Below, in pieces: positions 33,055-41,981 of a DNA stretch of 64,000 nucleotides. The first letter of the stretch is position 1. Each line of letters opens with the position of its first letter. The notes beneath the pieces were generated by a model that saw only the letters and a list, made by a program, of their open reading frames with translations, did no database searches and had not been told where the DNA came from. The stretch covers positions 1-64,000 of the forward strand of contig CACHYX010000001.1 of the NCBI GenBank assembly GCA_902584225.1, given 5' to 3'. Both the position numbers and the translations under genes were made by a program. Source of the stretch: an uncultured Pelagibacteraceae bacterium (GTDB lineage Bacteria; Pseudomonadota; Alphaproteobacteria; Pelagibacterales; Pelagibacteraceae).

Positions 33055-34266
33055 TTGGGATAATATCCTAATTGCTCAATAAAAATTTTTTTATCTTTGT
33101 AGCCTTTTCCACAATTGTTGACTACGAGTACATCATTCTTTTTCAATTTTGGAGCTAAACGAATGCATTCACTCCATGCATGCGCTGGTTCCAAACTTGG
33201 TCGTATATCCTCTAATTTAGTAATTAATTTGAAAGCAGCTAATGCTTCTTTATCTGAAGCATTAGTGTATCGCGCTCTTCCAGAGTCTTTTAATAACCCA
33301 TGTAATGGACTCGAACCTGGATAATCTAAACCCGCACTCAATGAATGGGTTTCTGCTATTTGACCTTCTTTATCAGTCAAACAATATTGTGCAGCCCCAT
33401 GTAAAATAGCTACTTTTGCATTTGTAGATAAAGGTGCAGCATACTTCGCTTCAACACCAATGAGTTCAACATGTTTTTTATCAAAGTCAATGAACTCATT
33501 CCAAAATCCTAGCGCACTACTTCCACCACCTATGACATTTATTAATTTTAGTTTTGGTATTTCACCGAACTCTTTTATTAATTGTTTTTTTAATTCTCTT
33601 GAAATTTGAGAAGTTGACCATGCACAAATCTTTAAAAAAATATTACAACCAATTGCCGAGCCCACAGCGAGATGTGTATTATCGCAGTTTGAAACATAGT
33701 GGCGCATACACTCAGAAACAGCATCGACCAAGGTTTTTGAACCTGAGTCTACAGGCACAACTTCAGCTCCTGCATCATGCATAAATTTTACATTTGGCGC
33801 TTGTCTAGAAATATCTTTTGTTCCCATAAAAATTTTGCACTTAAGGTTCATTTTTTTTGCTGCCATTGCAAGATTTTTTCCGAACATTCCGGCACCTGTA
33901 TCGCCAGCTATGTAACGTTTACCACTCTCTTTACAAATTAATGCATTCACTGTTGCGTGATAAGCCTTATGTGCATCACCGTTTATAGCTGACACGTCTT
34001 TGCACCAAATTTGAGCCCCACCTAAATGTTTTGTTAAATTTTCTAATTTAAAAAAAGGTGTTTCCCCCCCCAAGATAATGTTTAAAATAATGATCTCTTT
34101 TTTTAAGAAATTTTCTATCTTTTCTTAATTTTTCAAAAAGTTTAGATAAATCCTCGATTGGTTTTCGCATTGTTTCTGCACAATAGTTTCCACCAAATTT
34201 ATTGCCATAAAATCCAAACTTATCGTGTTGGTCAATAAGAGGAGTTTTTTTCTTTAATTTAATCAT
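33051..34266 (-). pseudogene. trpB: Tryptophan synthase beta-like subunit with frameshift in a G run
   Basis: The N-terminal part starts at ATG 34266 and runs to KHYLGGG, then hits a stop. The rest continues in another frame from GGETPFFKL to the end at 33051. The break is in a run of eight G on the coding strand (34071-34064); seven would give one 404-residue protein. The PLP lysine is in NGDAHKAYH (K100) and GGGSSALG binds phosphate. The conserved AETGAGQHG reads AGDTGAGMFG, with Asp where the catalytic Glu is expected. Homopolymer sequencing error or slippage is likely. Confidence 0.85.
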
Positions 34267-34876
34267 TTAATTTTTTCACGTTGTCTAAGAAAATTTTTAC
34301 TTTAGATATATCCTTTAATCCAGATGTCTCAACACCCCCAGATATATCAATATAATTACAAATTTTCATAAACTTATCAAGATTGTCGTCGTGTTTAATA
34401 TTTCCAGCAATCATACTATTAACGCTAACTGGCACATTTTCCATTAAAGTGTGGTCAAATTCTAATGACTTTTCATATCCTTTACTGTCGAATAATATAA
34501 TATCAGAAAAATCCTCATATTTTTTATATTTGAGAATATCTTCTTTAGTCTCGACAGTAATTGCAGAAATAATCCTTTTGTTATATTTCTTTTTAATTGA
34601 TTTTATTTCATCAGGGGTGCAATCGTAAATTTGAAAATAATCAAAATTCAGTTTTTGCATTTCATTTAATATAAATTCATCTGGTTTTACCAGTACAGAT
34701 ACAAATTGAGAGTTTTGTTTGTTAACCTTGAGAAGTTTCTGAAGAGAATTAATATCAATAAATCTTTTAGATTTTTGATAATTGCAAATAAAGCCAATTA
34801 ACTCAGGAGGATATTTATAATTAATTAAAAAGTTTAATGTTTCGCTATCTTTGACTCCACAAATCTTAGATTGCAT
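34259..34876 (-). CDS. trpF: Phosphoribosylanthranilate isomerase
   Basis: Third step from chorismate in tryptophan synthesis, an Amadori rearrangement on a TIM barrel. The 205-residue protein starts with the KICGVKDSETL motif holding the catalytic Cys and ends with a DISGGVETSGLKDISK phosphate-binding segment. The catalytic Asp region reads ILFDSKG. It overlaps trpB by 8 bases and pyrF by one, in the alphaproteobacterial order pyrF-trpF-trpB-trpA. Confidence 0.9.
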   Translation of the reverse strand: MQSKICGVKDSETLNFLINYKYPPELIGFICNYQKSKRFIDINSLQKLLKVNKQNSQFVSVLVKPDEFILNEMQKLNFDYFQIYDCTPDEIKSIKKKYNKRIISAITVETKEDILKYKKYEDFSDIILFDSKGYEKSLEFDHTLMENVPVSVNSMIAGNIKHDDNLDKFMKICNYIDISGGVETSGLKDISKVKIFLDNVKKLND

Positions 34877-35550
34877 CAGTCCTCTAAAATTTCCAATAAG
34901 TTTTGAATATTTTTTTTAATATTTCCATTAGTTATTGATCTACCAATTACCAACCAATCGCTTCCTGCAGCAAAAGCATCTTTTGGTTTCATAACTCTTT
35001 TTTGATCGTTTTTTGTATTATTTATTTTAATCCCTGGAGTAATTATTTCTTTTTTAAACACTCTCTTTACTATTCCTATTTCATGGCCACTACAGACTAT
35101 TGCATCTAATTTTGCTTTTTTGGCGAGTTTGACCTGATACTTAATTAATTCATTTACCTTTTTATTAAATCCAATTTCTTTTAAATCTTTATTATTTAAC
35201 GAAGTCAAAGTTGTTACACCAGCAATTTTTATATTCTTGCTTTGTTTCTTTAAAGCCTTTAAAGCACCTATTCCTGAACTTAAATGAACAGTCAAATAAG
35301 AGATCTTTAAATTTTTTAATGATTTCATAGCTGATACTATTGTATTTGGGATATCATTAAGCTTCAAATCTAAGAAAATTATTTGATTTTTTAAATTTGA
35401 AATAAATTTTCTCCCCTCTTTTGAGTAAAAAAATTCAAGACCAAACTTGTAACCGATCTTGATTTTATTTGTTTGTGTATCTCTTATTATTCTCTTTGCA
35501 TTGGAGATTTTACTGGTATCCACAGCGATGAATATTTTTTTTTTATTCAT
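34876..35550 (-). CDS. pyrF: Orotidine 5'-phosphate decarboxylase
   Basis: Last step of UMP synthesis. The 224-residue barrel has the hallmark FLDLKLNDIPNTI with the Asp-x-Lys-x-x-Asp catalytic array, an AVDTS start, IVCSGHEIG, and the ITPGIKIN and DWLVIGRSIT phosphate-binding motifs. It overlaps ihfB by 8 bases and trpF by one, so this whole strand from rpsA to folC may be one long transcript. Confidence 0.96.
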   Translation of the reverse strand: MNKKKIFIAVDTSKISNAKRIIRDTQTNKIKIGYKFGLEFFYSKEGRKFISNLKNQIIFLDLKLNDIPNTIVSAMKSLKNLKISYLTVHLSSGIGALKALKKQSKNIKIAGVTTLTSLNNKDLKEIGFNKKVNELIKYQVKLAKKAKLDAIVCSGHEIGIVKRVFKKEIITPGIKINNTKNDQKRVMKPKDAFAAGSDWLVIGRSITNGNIKKNIQNLLEILED

Positions 35551-35830
35551 TGTTTATCTCGTTAAATAAATCTTTTGACATTTTGAAATTTATACTCTTT
35601 TTTTTATCCACTATTACTTTCTCTCCGGTTTTTGGATTTCTTGAAGTTTTGCTTTTTTGATTTTTGGTTGAAAAAACACCCCACCCACGTAGTTCAACTC
35701 TTTCATCATTTTTAAGAGCCAACTTAATTTCATCAATGAATATGTCAAAAAATTTTTCTAGATCCTTTTTCAGTAGATTAGGGTAATTTTTAGACAGCTG
35801 CTTTACTAATTCTGACTTAGTTATCGGCAA
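35543..35830 (-). CDS. ihfB: Integration host factor beta subunit
   Basis: A 95-residue DNA-bending protein of the HU/IHF family that dimerises with IhfA. The sequence carries RVELRGWGVFSTKNQKSKTSRNPKTGEKV, including the beta-arm with the intercalating Pro in RNPKTG. Position directly downstream of rpsA is the conserved place for ihfB and supports the beta assignment over HU. It overlaps the pyrF start by 8 bases. Confidence 0.93.
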   Translation of the reverse strand: MPITKSELVKQLSKNYPNLLKKDLEKFFDIFIDEIKLALKNDERVELRGWGVFSTKNQKSKTSRNPKTGEKVIVDKKKSINFKMSKDLFNEINNE

Positions 35831-35842
35831 TTTTTTTTTTAC

Positions 35843-37570
35843 CTATTTTTTTTCTTTATCTTTTTTTTTGAGTTTATCAGATAAAGTTGAAAAAGGTAGA
35901 TTTTTTCCTGAGCCTTCAGCACCGTATTTGTCCAAAGCTTCTTTTTTTTGTATTTCTTCAAGAAGCTTAATACTTAAAGATACTTTTCTTTTTTCAAGAT
36001 TTAGTTCAGCTATCGCTGAGTCAATACGTTCCCCACCAACAAATCGTGATGGACGAGCATCACTTGCGTTTACAGCTATTTGAGATTTCTTAATTAAGAC
36101 ATTCATTTCACAACCCTCTGGCTGCACAACTAATCCTTTATTATCAGATGAAATTATTTTTACAGTAATTGTCTCATTAATTTTCTTATCTTTGAAATAA
36201 TCAAATGGATCTTTTTCTGTTTGTTTTAGACCGACTCTAACTTTTTGATGGTCATCTTTAATTTCTAAAATTTTAACTTTAATTTTGTCTCCAATTTTGT
36301 AGTTTTTTAATTCAGTCTCTGGGTCTTTTGTATAGCTAAGATCATTACAATGTAAAAAGGCATCAATATTATATCCTTCAAGCTTAACGTAAACTGCGTA
36401 GTCATTTGTGCTACTTATTACACCTTCAACAATACTTCCAACTGGATTTTTTTCATTCAATACTTTGTAAGGATTATCTAGAGTAAGTTTATGAGATATG
36501 GCAATCCTTCTTTTTTCTTTATCTATTTCTGTAATTACACACGAGATATTGTCACCAACTTTAAGTATTTTTTTTGGAGATACATTTTTTCTGGTCCAAC
36601 TAATTTCACTAGAATGTAATAAGGTTGTTAAACCAGGCTCTAATTCACAAAAAGCACCAAAGTCCATCAATTTAATTACTTTCACCTCATACTTCTTGTT
36701 TAATTCATAATTGGTTATTTTTTCAAACGGATCTGGTGAAAGCTGTTTAATTGAGCAACCGACTTGTAGTTTTTCCTTGTCTACTGAAATAACTAAAATT
36801 GAATGTTTATCTCCAATCGTGAACATTTCTTCAGGGTGACTGACTCTTGAATAACTTATCTCTTGCAAATGTACAAGACAGTCAATCTCATTATTTACAT
36901 TAAAAAAAACTCCAAAGGAACTATACCCTTTAACTATTGCATTTTTAATAATATCTCCAACTTTATACTTTTCAATAATTTTGGCTTTATCCTCCTTTTT
37001 ACTTGATGAAATTATTTGCCTACGTGAGACACACGCATTTCCCCTAACTTTATCCATTTTTATTAAAGCAAACTTTTGCGGTTCATTCATTAAATGAGAT
37101 ATGTCTTTTAAAGGCGTATCAGAAATTTGTGATCCTGGGCAAAACATTAAAGAACCAGTGTCTAAATGCTCAACTATAACCCCGCCTTTGCATTTGCTAG
37201 TAATCTTGCCAATGATTGGTTCATTCTTCTCGAATGCTTCTACTAAAATGTCCCAACCTTTTATTTTTTGAGCTTTACTTGCTGATACAACAATTTCGCC
37301 ATTTCTATCTTCAAGCCTCTCTAATAAAACTGGAATTTTTCCACCTAATACAATTTTTTTTTCTAGACCTATAGTTTTTAATTCATTAACGTCTATAATT
37401 GGTTCTGATTTTAAACCACAGTCTAAAAAAACAAATTTTTCAGTTATTTTTGTTATAACTCCTTCAATAATCTTGCCTTCAACAAGGCTTTGAGTTTTAG
37501 AAAATTGAGTATCCAAGAGTTTTTCGAATTCTTTAGATGCTTGTGATATAACACTTTTAAATATTTCCAT
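35843..37570 (-). CDS. rpsA: 30S ribosomal protein S1
   Basis: Binds mRNA and helps initiation on structured or leader-poor transcripts. The 575-residue protein contains six S1 OB-fold repeats; clear ones include VKGYSSFGVFFNVNNEIDCLVHL, VIKLMDFGAFCELEPGLTTLLH and VKLEGYNIDAFLHC. The first two repeats are the degenerate ribosome-binding type. It lies 12 bases upstream of ihfB. In most Alphaproteobacteria cmk separates aroA from rpsA, but here there is only a 111-base gap with no ORF. Confidence 0.97.
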   Translation of the reverse strand: MEIFKSVISQASKEFEKLLDTQFSKTQSLVEGKIIEGVITKITEKFVFLDCGLKSEPIIDVNELKTIGLEKKIVLGGKIPVLLERLEDRNGEIVVSASKAQKIKGWDILVEAFEKNEPIIGKITSKCKGGVIVEHLDTGSLMFCPGSQISDTPLKDISHLMNEPQKFALIKMDKVRGNACVSRRQIISSSKKEDKAKIIEKYKVGDIIKNAIVKGYSSFGVFFNVNNEIDCLVHLQEISYSRVSHPEEMFTIGDKHSILVISVDKEKLQVGCSIKQLSPDPFEKITNYELNKKYEVKVIKLMDFGAFCELEPGLTTLLHSSEISWTRKNVSPKKILKVGDNISCVITEIDKEKRRIAISHKLTLDNPYKVLNEKNPVGSIVEGVISSTNDYAVYVKLEGYNIDAFLHCNDLSYTKDPETELKNYKIGDKIKVKILEIKDDHQKVRVGLKQTEKDPFDYFKDKKINETITVKIISSDNKGLVVQPEGCEMNVLIKKSQIAVNASDARPSRFVGGERIDSAIAELNLEKRKVSLSIKLLEEIQKKEALDKYGAEGSGKNLPFSTLSDKLKKKDKEKK

Positions 37571-37681
37571 AATTTTAAAAATTTCGATGTTTTAGATAAA
37601 AAATGAGAATTAATCAAGCTTCAATTAAGTAAACCAATCATTATTATGAAGGGCCTTTTTAGTGACTAAATGTATCAATAT

Positions 37682-39016
37682 TTAAATAATTTTAAATTTC
37701 AAACCTAATTTTTTTATAATATTCAAAAAAGATGGAAATGAGCTTTTGTATGAGTCAATGTCATTTATTTTCCATTTGCCACCAAAAGTAAAAGCTGCAA
37801 TTACAGATGTCATAAAAACTCTGTGATCTTTGTAATAATCTTTAATATTTATATTTTTTTTCAAATTTATATATGGATTTCCAAATATTTTGATTGAATC
37901 TTTTGTTAGCTGTGTCTTAATTCCTAATTGATTTAATAGTTTTGATCCCAATTTTAACCTCGGACTTTCTTTTTTGTTTAATTCACTCAAGTTATAAAAA
38001 CTTGAAACACCATTTGCCTTTGCTGCAGCTAAGAATATGATTAAAAATTCGTCAATTAAATTACTGTTAAGACTTGACGGACAATTAATTTTTTTTAGAG
38101 TTGGTTGACTCTCGACATGCACATCACCCTGTCTTTCCCCAAATCTTGTTCTTGTATTCCTTATTTTAATCTTAGCTCCCATCTTATTTAAAATATTTAT
38201 ATACCCAATTCTAGATTTATTTACGTTTACATTTTGAATAATCAATTTACAATTTTTTGATAAAAGTGTAAGCACAACGAAGAAAGCACAAGAACTTGGA
38301 TCAGACGGAATTTTATATTTAAATGACCTAAAATCTTTCTGCCCTGTAACTCTAATTTCATCATAATGTTTATTCTTTTTTACAGTAATAGGTATGCCCA
38401 AATATTTAAAAATATTTTCAGTATGGTCTCTAGATTTTTTTGCTTTTATCACCGTTTGACCTGGTGAATTTAGAGCAGCCAACATTACAGCACTTTTACA
38501 TTGTGCAGATCCTCTTTTTTCAAAATAGTGAATAGGGTTTACAAAATTAGATCCAATTACTTGTAAAGGCAAAGTTTTATTACTGTTGGCTTTAAAGTTA
38601 ATCCCAATTTTTTGTAAAGGCAATATTATTCTTGAAAAATCTCTTTTTGATAAACTCTTATCCCCGATCAACTTAATATAGAAAGGTGATTTTGTTAAAA
38701 GGCCTAAAATTAATCTTGCAAAAGTTCCAGAATTACCTGCATTCAAAACAATATTTCTTCTATATTTAAATCCATTTAATCCCCTTCCATATATAAAACA
38801 TTTTTTCTTAATCAAAGAGATTTTTATACCTAGTTTTTTTAAACAATTTATTGAATTTAATATATCTTCAGACAACAAAATATTTTCTATAAATGTTTTG
38901 CCATAAGCTTGTGATCCAAGTAATAATGCCCTTATTGAGATACTTTTATCACCATCAATCGAAATTTTTTTTTTAAATGAATAATTTTCGTTATCTATTA
39001 ATAATTTTTTTCCCAT
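37682..39016 (-). CDS. aroA: 3-phosphoshikimate 1-carboxyvinyltransferase (EPSP synthase)
   Basis: Sixth step of the shikimate pathway, joining PEP and shikimate-3-phosphate; target of glyphosate. The 444-residue protein shows DKSISIRALLLGSQAYG with the conserved Lys and Arg, LNAGNSGTFARLILGLL, the KRGSAQCKSAVMLAAL segment, DPSSCAFFVV and a C-terminal YKDHRVFMTSVIAA. It follows lptB by five bases. The downstream gap to rpsA lacks cmk. Confidence 0.95.
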   Translation of the reverse strand: MGKKLLIDNENYSFKKKISIDGDKSISIRALLLGSQAYGKTFIENILLSEDILNSINCLKKLGIKISLIKKKCFIYGRGLNGFKYRRNIVLNAGNSGTFARLILGLLTKSPFYIKLIGDKSLSKRDFSRIILPLQKIGINFKANSNKTLPLQVIGSNFVNPIHYFEKRGSAQCKSAVMLAALNSPGQTVIKAKKSRDHTENIFKYLGIPITVKKNKHYDEIRVTGQKDFRSFKYKIPSDPSSCAFFVVLTLLSKNCKLIIQNVNVNKSRIGYINILNKMGAKIKIRNTRTRFGERQGDVHVESQPTLKKINCPSSLNSNLIDEFLIIFLAAAKANGVSSFYNLSELNKKESPRLKLGSKLLNQLGIKTQLTKDSIKIFGNPYINLKKNINIKDYYKDHRVFMTSVIAAFTFGGKWKINDIDSYKSSFPSFLNIIKKLGLKFKII

Positions 39017-39021
39017 TATTC

Positions 39022-39798
39022 TTAGTTGAATTTAAACGAGTCACCAAAATAAGCTGATTGAGCATTTGGATTTTTTACAAGCTCTGAAGGGGTTCCTTTC
39101 GCTATGACTTTTCCATCTGATAAAACTACCGCTACATCCACGCAAGTCAGAAGATCTCTTGCCTGATGGTCACATATACAAATTGTAATTCTATTTTCAG
39201 ATTGAAGGTTGACTATAATTTGTTGCAACATTTTTATTGTCATTACATCTAAGGCCGCAAAACACTCATCTAATAAAAGTAACTCTGGATTTCCAAGAAG
39301 CGCCATTGCAATTACTAATTTTTTCTTTTGTCCGCCTGATAAAAACTTTGCCTTTATGTCTCTGATTGACTCAAGGTCAAACTTAGAAGTTAAGTAATTA
39401 ATTTTTTCAATTCTATCTCTTGAATTTTTAATCAAAATTTCACCAACTGCTTTAAGATTTTCAAATAAAGTTAAATCGTAAAAATAACCACCATATTGAG
39501 GGACATAACCAATCTTAAATTTAGTGGTACGAAGGAATATTGGAAAATTATTTACTTTTTCACCTCCAATAAAAATTGATCCTTTTTCAGGAGAAATTAG
39601 TCCTGTAATTAAATTAAAAATTGTGGATTTTCCAACTCCATTTGGCCCTAACATACCAAAAATTTCTCCTTTATTAATCTCAAAATTTATATTTTCTAGA
39701 ATTTGTCTATTTCCGTATGACAATGAAACATTTTCTAACTTTAAAATTGGTTTTTTTTGCTTAAAGCTCTTTATCCTAAATTTTTTAATTATTGCCAT
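39022..39798 (-). CDS. lptB: LPS export ABC transporter ATP-binding protein
   Basis: ATPase that powers extraction of lipopolysaccharide from the inner membrane. The 258-residue protein has Walker A GPNGVGKST, the signature LSGGQKKKLVIAMAL and Walker B LLLLDECFAALD, with the Q-loop VPQYGG. The YDLTLFENLKAV region is typical of LptB. A 15-residue basic extension precedes the usual start. It overlaps lptC by 14 bases; the lptA gene usual between them is missing here. Confidence 0.93.
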   Translation of the reverse strand: MAIIKKFRIKSFKQKKPILKLENVSLSYGNRQILENINFEINKGEIFGMLGPNGVGKSTIFNLITGLISPEKGSIFIGGEKVNNFPIFLRTTKFKIGYVPQYGGYFYDLTLFENLKAVGEILIKNSRDRIEKINYLTSKFDLESIRDIKAKFLSGGQKKKLVIAMALLGNPELLLLDECFAALDVMTIKMLQQIIVNLQSENRITICICDHQARDLLTCVDVAVVLSDGKVIAKGTPSELVKNPNAQSAYFGDSFKFN

Positions 39799-40375
39799 TT
39801 TTTGATAAATTTTTTATTTGAACTTTTTTATTAGGGTTTTCCATAAAAATTTTTGTATTTTTATTTAAAATATCTATCTCAGCCCTGTCAGCTTTTAATG
39901 AAGAAATTCCGCTCAGATAACGTACGTTATCATACACAGAAACTAAATTATTTTCAAAAGATAAATCCAAAAATTCGCTTTTTAAACTATGCTCACCATA
40001 ATCCATAGAAACTGAATTATTGAATAAAGTATCAAAATTTTTCGTATTATATTTTGCAAATTTTGATTTAATAAATATTTTATCAGAATTTTTTAACAGA
40101 ATAACAGACTCTACATTTTCTAAATAAATAATATCAGGATTATCTTTATCTATATTTCCTTTTTTTGCTTCTACTTTATATTTATTACCCTCTTTGTCGG
40201 TTGAAAGGTATTTTAAATCCTCTATTAAACTTTCACTAGTATTTGTAGTATTTTCCAAGTTTGTTTTTAAATCGCCTTTAGAGATTGTTTCATCAAAATA
40301 CTTGAAAAATACCAGTAAAGATATGACAACAAAAATGAATATTAAAAAAAGTTGTATATATATTTTCTTAGTCAT
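39785..40375 (-). CDS. lptC: LPS export protein LptC-like
   Basis: A 196-residue bitopic protein with one N-terminal membrane helix (about residues 6-26) and a periplasmic domain of repeated beta strands, such as DKEGNKYKVEAKKGNID and VSVYDNVRYLSGISSLKADRAEI, the jellyroll that passes LPS on to LptA. It sits between kdsD and lptB, the conserved place. Sequence divergence is high, so the call leans on topology and context. It might also cover part of the LptA role. Confidence 0.8.
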   Translation of the reverse strand: MTKKIYIQLFLIFIFVVISLLVFFKYFDETISKGDLKTNLENTTNTSESLIEDLKYLSTDKEGNKYKVEAKKGNIDKDNPDIIYLENVESVILLKNSDKIFIKSKFAKYNTKNFDTLFNNSVSMDYGEHSLKSEFLDLSFENNLVSVYDNVRYLSGISSLKADRAEIDILNKNTKIFMENPNKKVQIKNLSKNGNN

Positions 40376-41356
40376 TTACTGAATATTATTTTCTAAAATA
40401 TTATGAATATGAATAACACCTATTGTTTTATTTTTTTGTTTTTTTTTGTGAACACATAAAAAAGTAATTCTATTTGAATTCATTAGAGATAAAGCCTTAG
40501 CTGCCAAAACATCAGCATTTATTGAAATTGGGTTTTTTGTCATAACATCTTTTACTTTTAATTGTTGAAGACTTCCTTTTTTTTCATTTGTACGCCTTAT
40601 TTGTCCGTCAGTTATAATTCCAGTGGTTCTCTTTTTACTATTTCTGGCAACAAGAACTCCAAGCTTCTTTTGGGAAATAAACTTTAACGCATTTTTCATG
40701 CTAGAACTTTCATTAATGAATGGTATTTTTTTTCCTGTTAGCATCAGGTCCTCTACTGATTTTAATTTTGATCCTAGACTTCCTGAGGGATGGAATTTTT
40801 TAAAGTCTTTTTGACCAAATTTTTTTTGTTTCATAGTTGCTATCGCAAGAGCATCACCTATTGCTAACTGAACAATAGTCGAGGAGGTTGGAACTATACC
40901 TCCTGGTCCTGCTTCCTTTACTTCTGGAGTTAATATTTTAATATCAGATGCCCTGTAAAGAAGAGAATTTTTTTTGGAAACTATACCTATCAAAGTTATA
41001 TTCTTATTTCTGTTTGCAAATTGTATTATGTTTTTTAATTCAAGAGACTCTCCACTATTACTTATCAATATCAAAATATCATTTGAGCTAATTTGCCCAA
41101 GATCTCCATGAGAGCAAGAACTTGCGTCTACAAAAAAAGATGGAGTACCAACCGATGCCAAAGTAGAAGAAATTTTCTTGGCAATAATTCCTGATTTACC
41201 AACTCCGGACAAAATAACTTTTCCTTTTTTACAATTTAATATTTTCTCAACTGCTTTTTTAAAATTCATATCTAATGAATTTTTCAATTTGTTTAATGAA
41301 ATAATCTCAGTATTGATTACATCCTTTGCAATTTTTTTATAAATATCTTTTTTCAT
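40376..41356 (-). CDS. kdsD: D-arabinose 5-phosphate isomerase (KdsD/KpsF family)
   Basis: Makes arabinose 5-phosphate for Kdo in lipopolysaccharide. The 326-residue protein has a SIS domain with VILSGVGKSGIIAKKI and ISNSGESLELKN, the catalytic His in ASSCSHGDLGQI, then two CBS domains from about residue 210. I start at ATG 41356, which overlaps the rnd stop as TAATG; an ATG at 41368 adds four residues. It is adjacent to lptC, and kdsB lies 6 kb away. Confidence 0.94.
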   Translation of the reverse strand: MKKDIYKKIAKDVINTEIISLNKLKNSLDMNFKKAVEKILNCKKGKVILSGVGKSGIIAKKISSTLASVGTPSFFVDASSCSHGDLGQISSNDILILISNSGESLELKNIIQFANRNKNITLIGIVSKKNSLLYRASDIKILTPEVKEAGPGGIVPTSSTIVQLAIGDALAIATMKQKKFGQKDFKKFHPSGSLGSKLKSVEDLMLTGKKIPFINESSSMKNALKFISQKKLGVLVARNSKKRTTGIITDGQIRRTNEKKGSLQQLKVKDVMTKNPISINADVLAAKALSLMNSNRITFLCVHKKKQKNKTIGVIHIHNILENNIQ

Positions 41357-41961
41357 TAATGTGACCAAATATCATCCGAGAATGACGCTAAATCTAAATT
41401 CACTCTTGTGTTGATAAATTTTAGACAATCTTCGTATAAATGATACCTTTTTTCCCTTTTAAGAATTTTTGTTAGAGCATCGTTTATCTTATGTAAATAT
41501 AAAACATCGTTCGCACAATATTTAATTTGAGCTTGAGTTAGTTCACCCCCAAAATCAGAACTTTGATATTGCTTGCTTATGTCAACACCAACAAATTCTT
41601 TTATTAAATCTTTCAACCCATGCTTCTCAGTATAGGACCTTGCAAGCTTTGATTGAAGTTTAGTATCCTCAATATTGTTAACATCGACAAAAAGATATTT
41701 TTTTATAAAAGTAAGGTCAGCTCTTGCAAAGTGAAAAATTTTTTTAATTGATTTATCTGATAATATTTTTTTCAAATTAGGAGCATTATATTCATTTCTA
41801 TCGAGCTGAACTATATTCGCGTCAGAATTTCCAGATGAAATTTGAACTAAGCACAATTTGTCTCTCTGGAAATTTAATCCCATAAACTCACAATCAACAG
41901 CAATTCTATTGCCAACATCAAGATCTTTTGGTAAATCTGTCTTGTGAACTTTTATATCCAT
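41356..41961 (-). CDS. rnd: Short ribonuclease D-like 3'-5' exonuclease
   Basis: A 201-residue DEDDy exonuclease. The motifs are AVDCEFMGL with the first Asp and Glu, FHFARADLTFIKKYL with the second Asp, and YCANDVLYLHKI with the Tyr and last Asp. The HRDC domains of E. coli RNase D are absent, the usual short form in Alphaproteobacteria. It likely trims tRNA or other stable RNA 3' ends. It is divergent from the NDUFA9-like gene, with 20 bases between them, so the promoters overlap. Confidence 0.9.
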   Translation of the reverse strand: MDIKVHKTDLPKDLDVGNRIAVDCEFMGLNFQRDKLCLVQISSGNSDANIVQLDRNEYNAPNLKKILSDKSIKKIFHFARADLTFIKKYLFVDVNNIEDTKLQSKLARSYTEKHGLKDLIKEFVGVDISKQYQSSDFGGELTQAQIKYCANDVLYLHKINDALTKILKREKRYHLYEDCLKFINTRVNLDLASFSDDIWSH

Positions 41962-41981
41962 AAACTTCTAATCATTTATAT

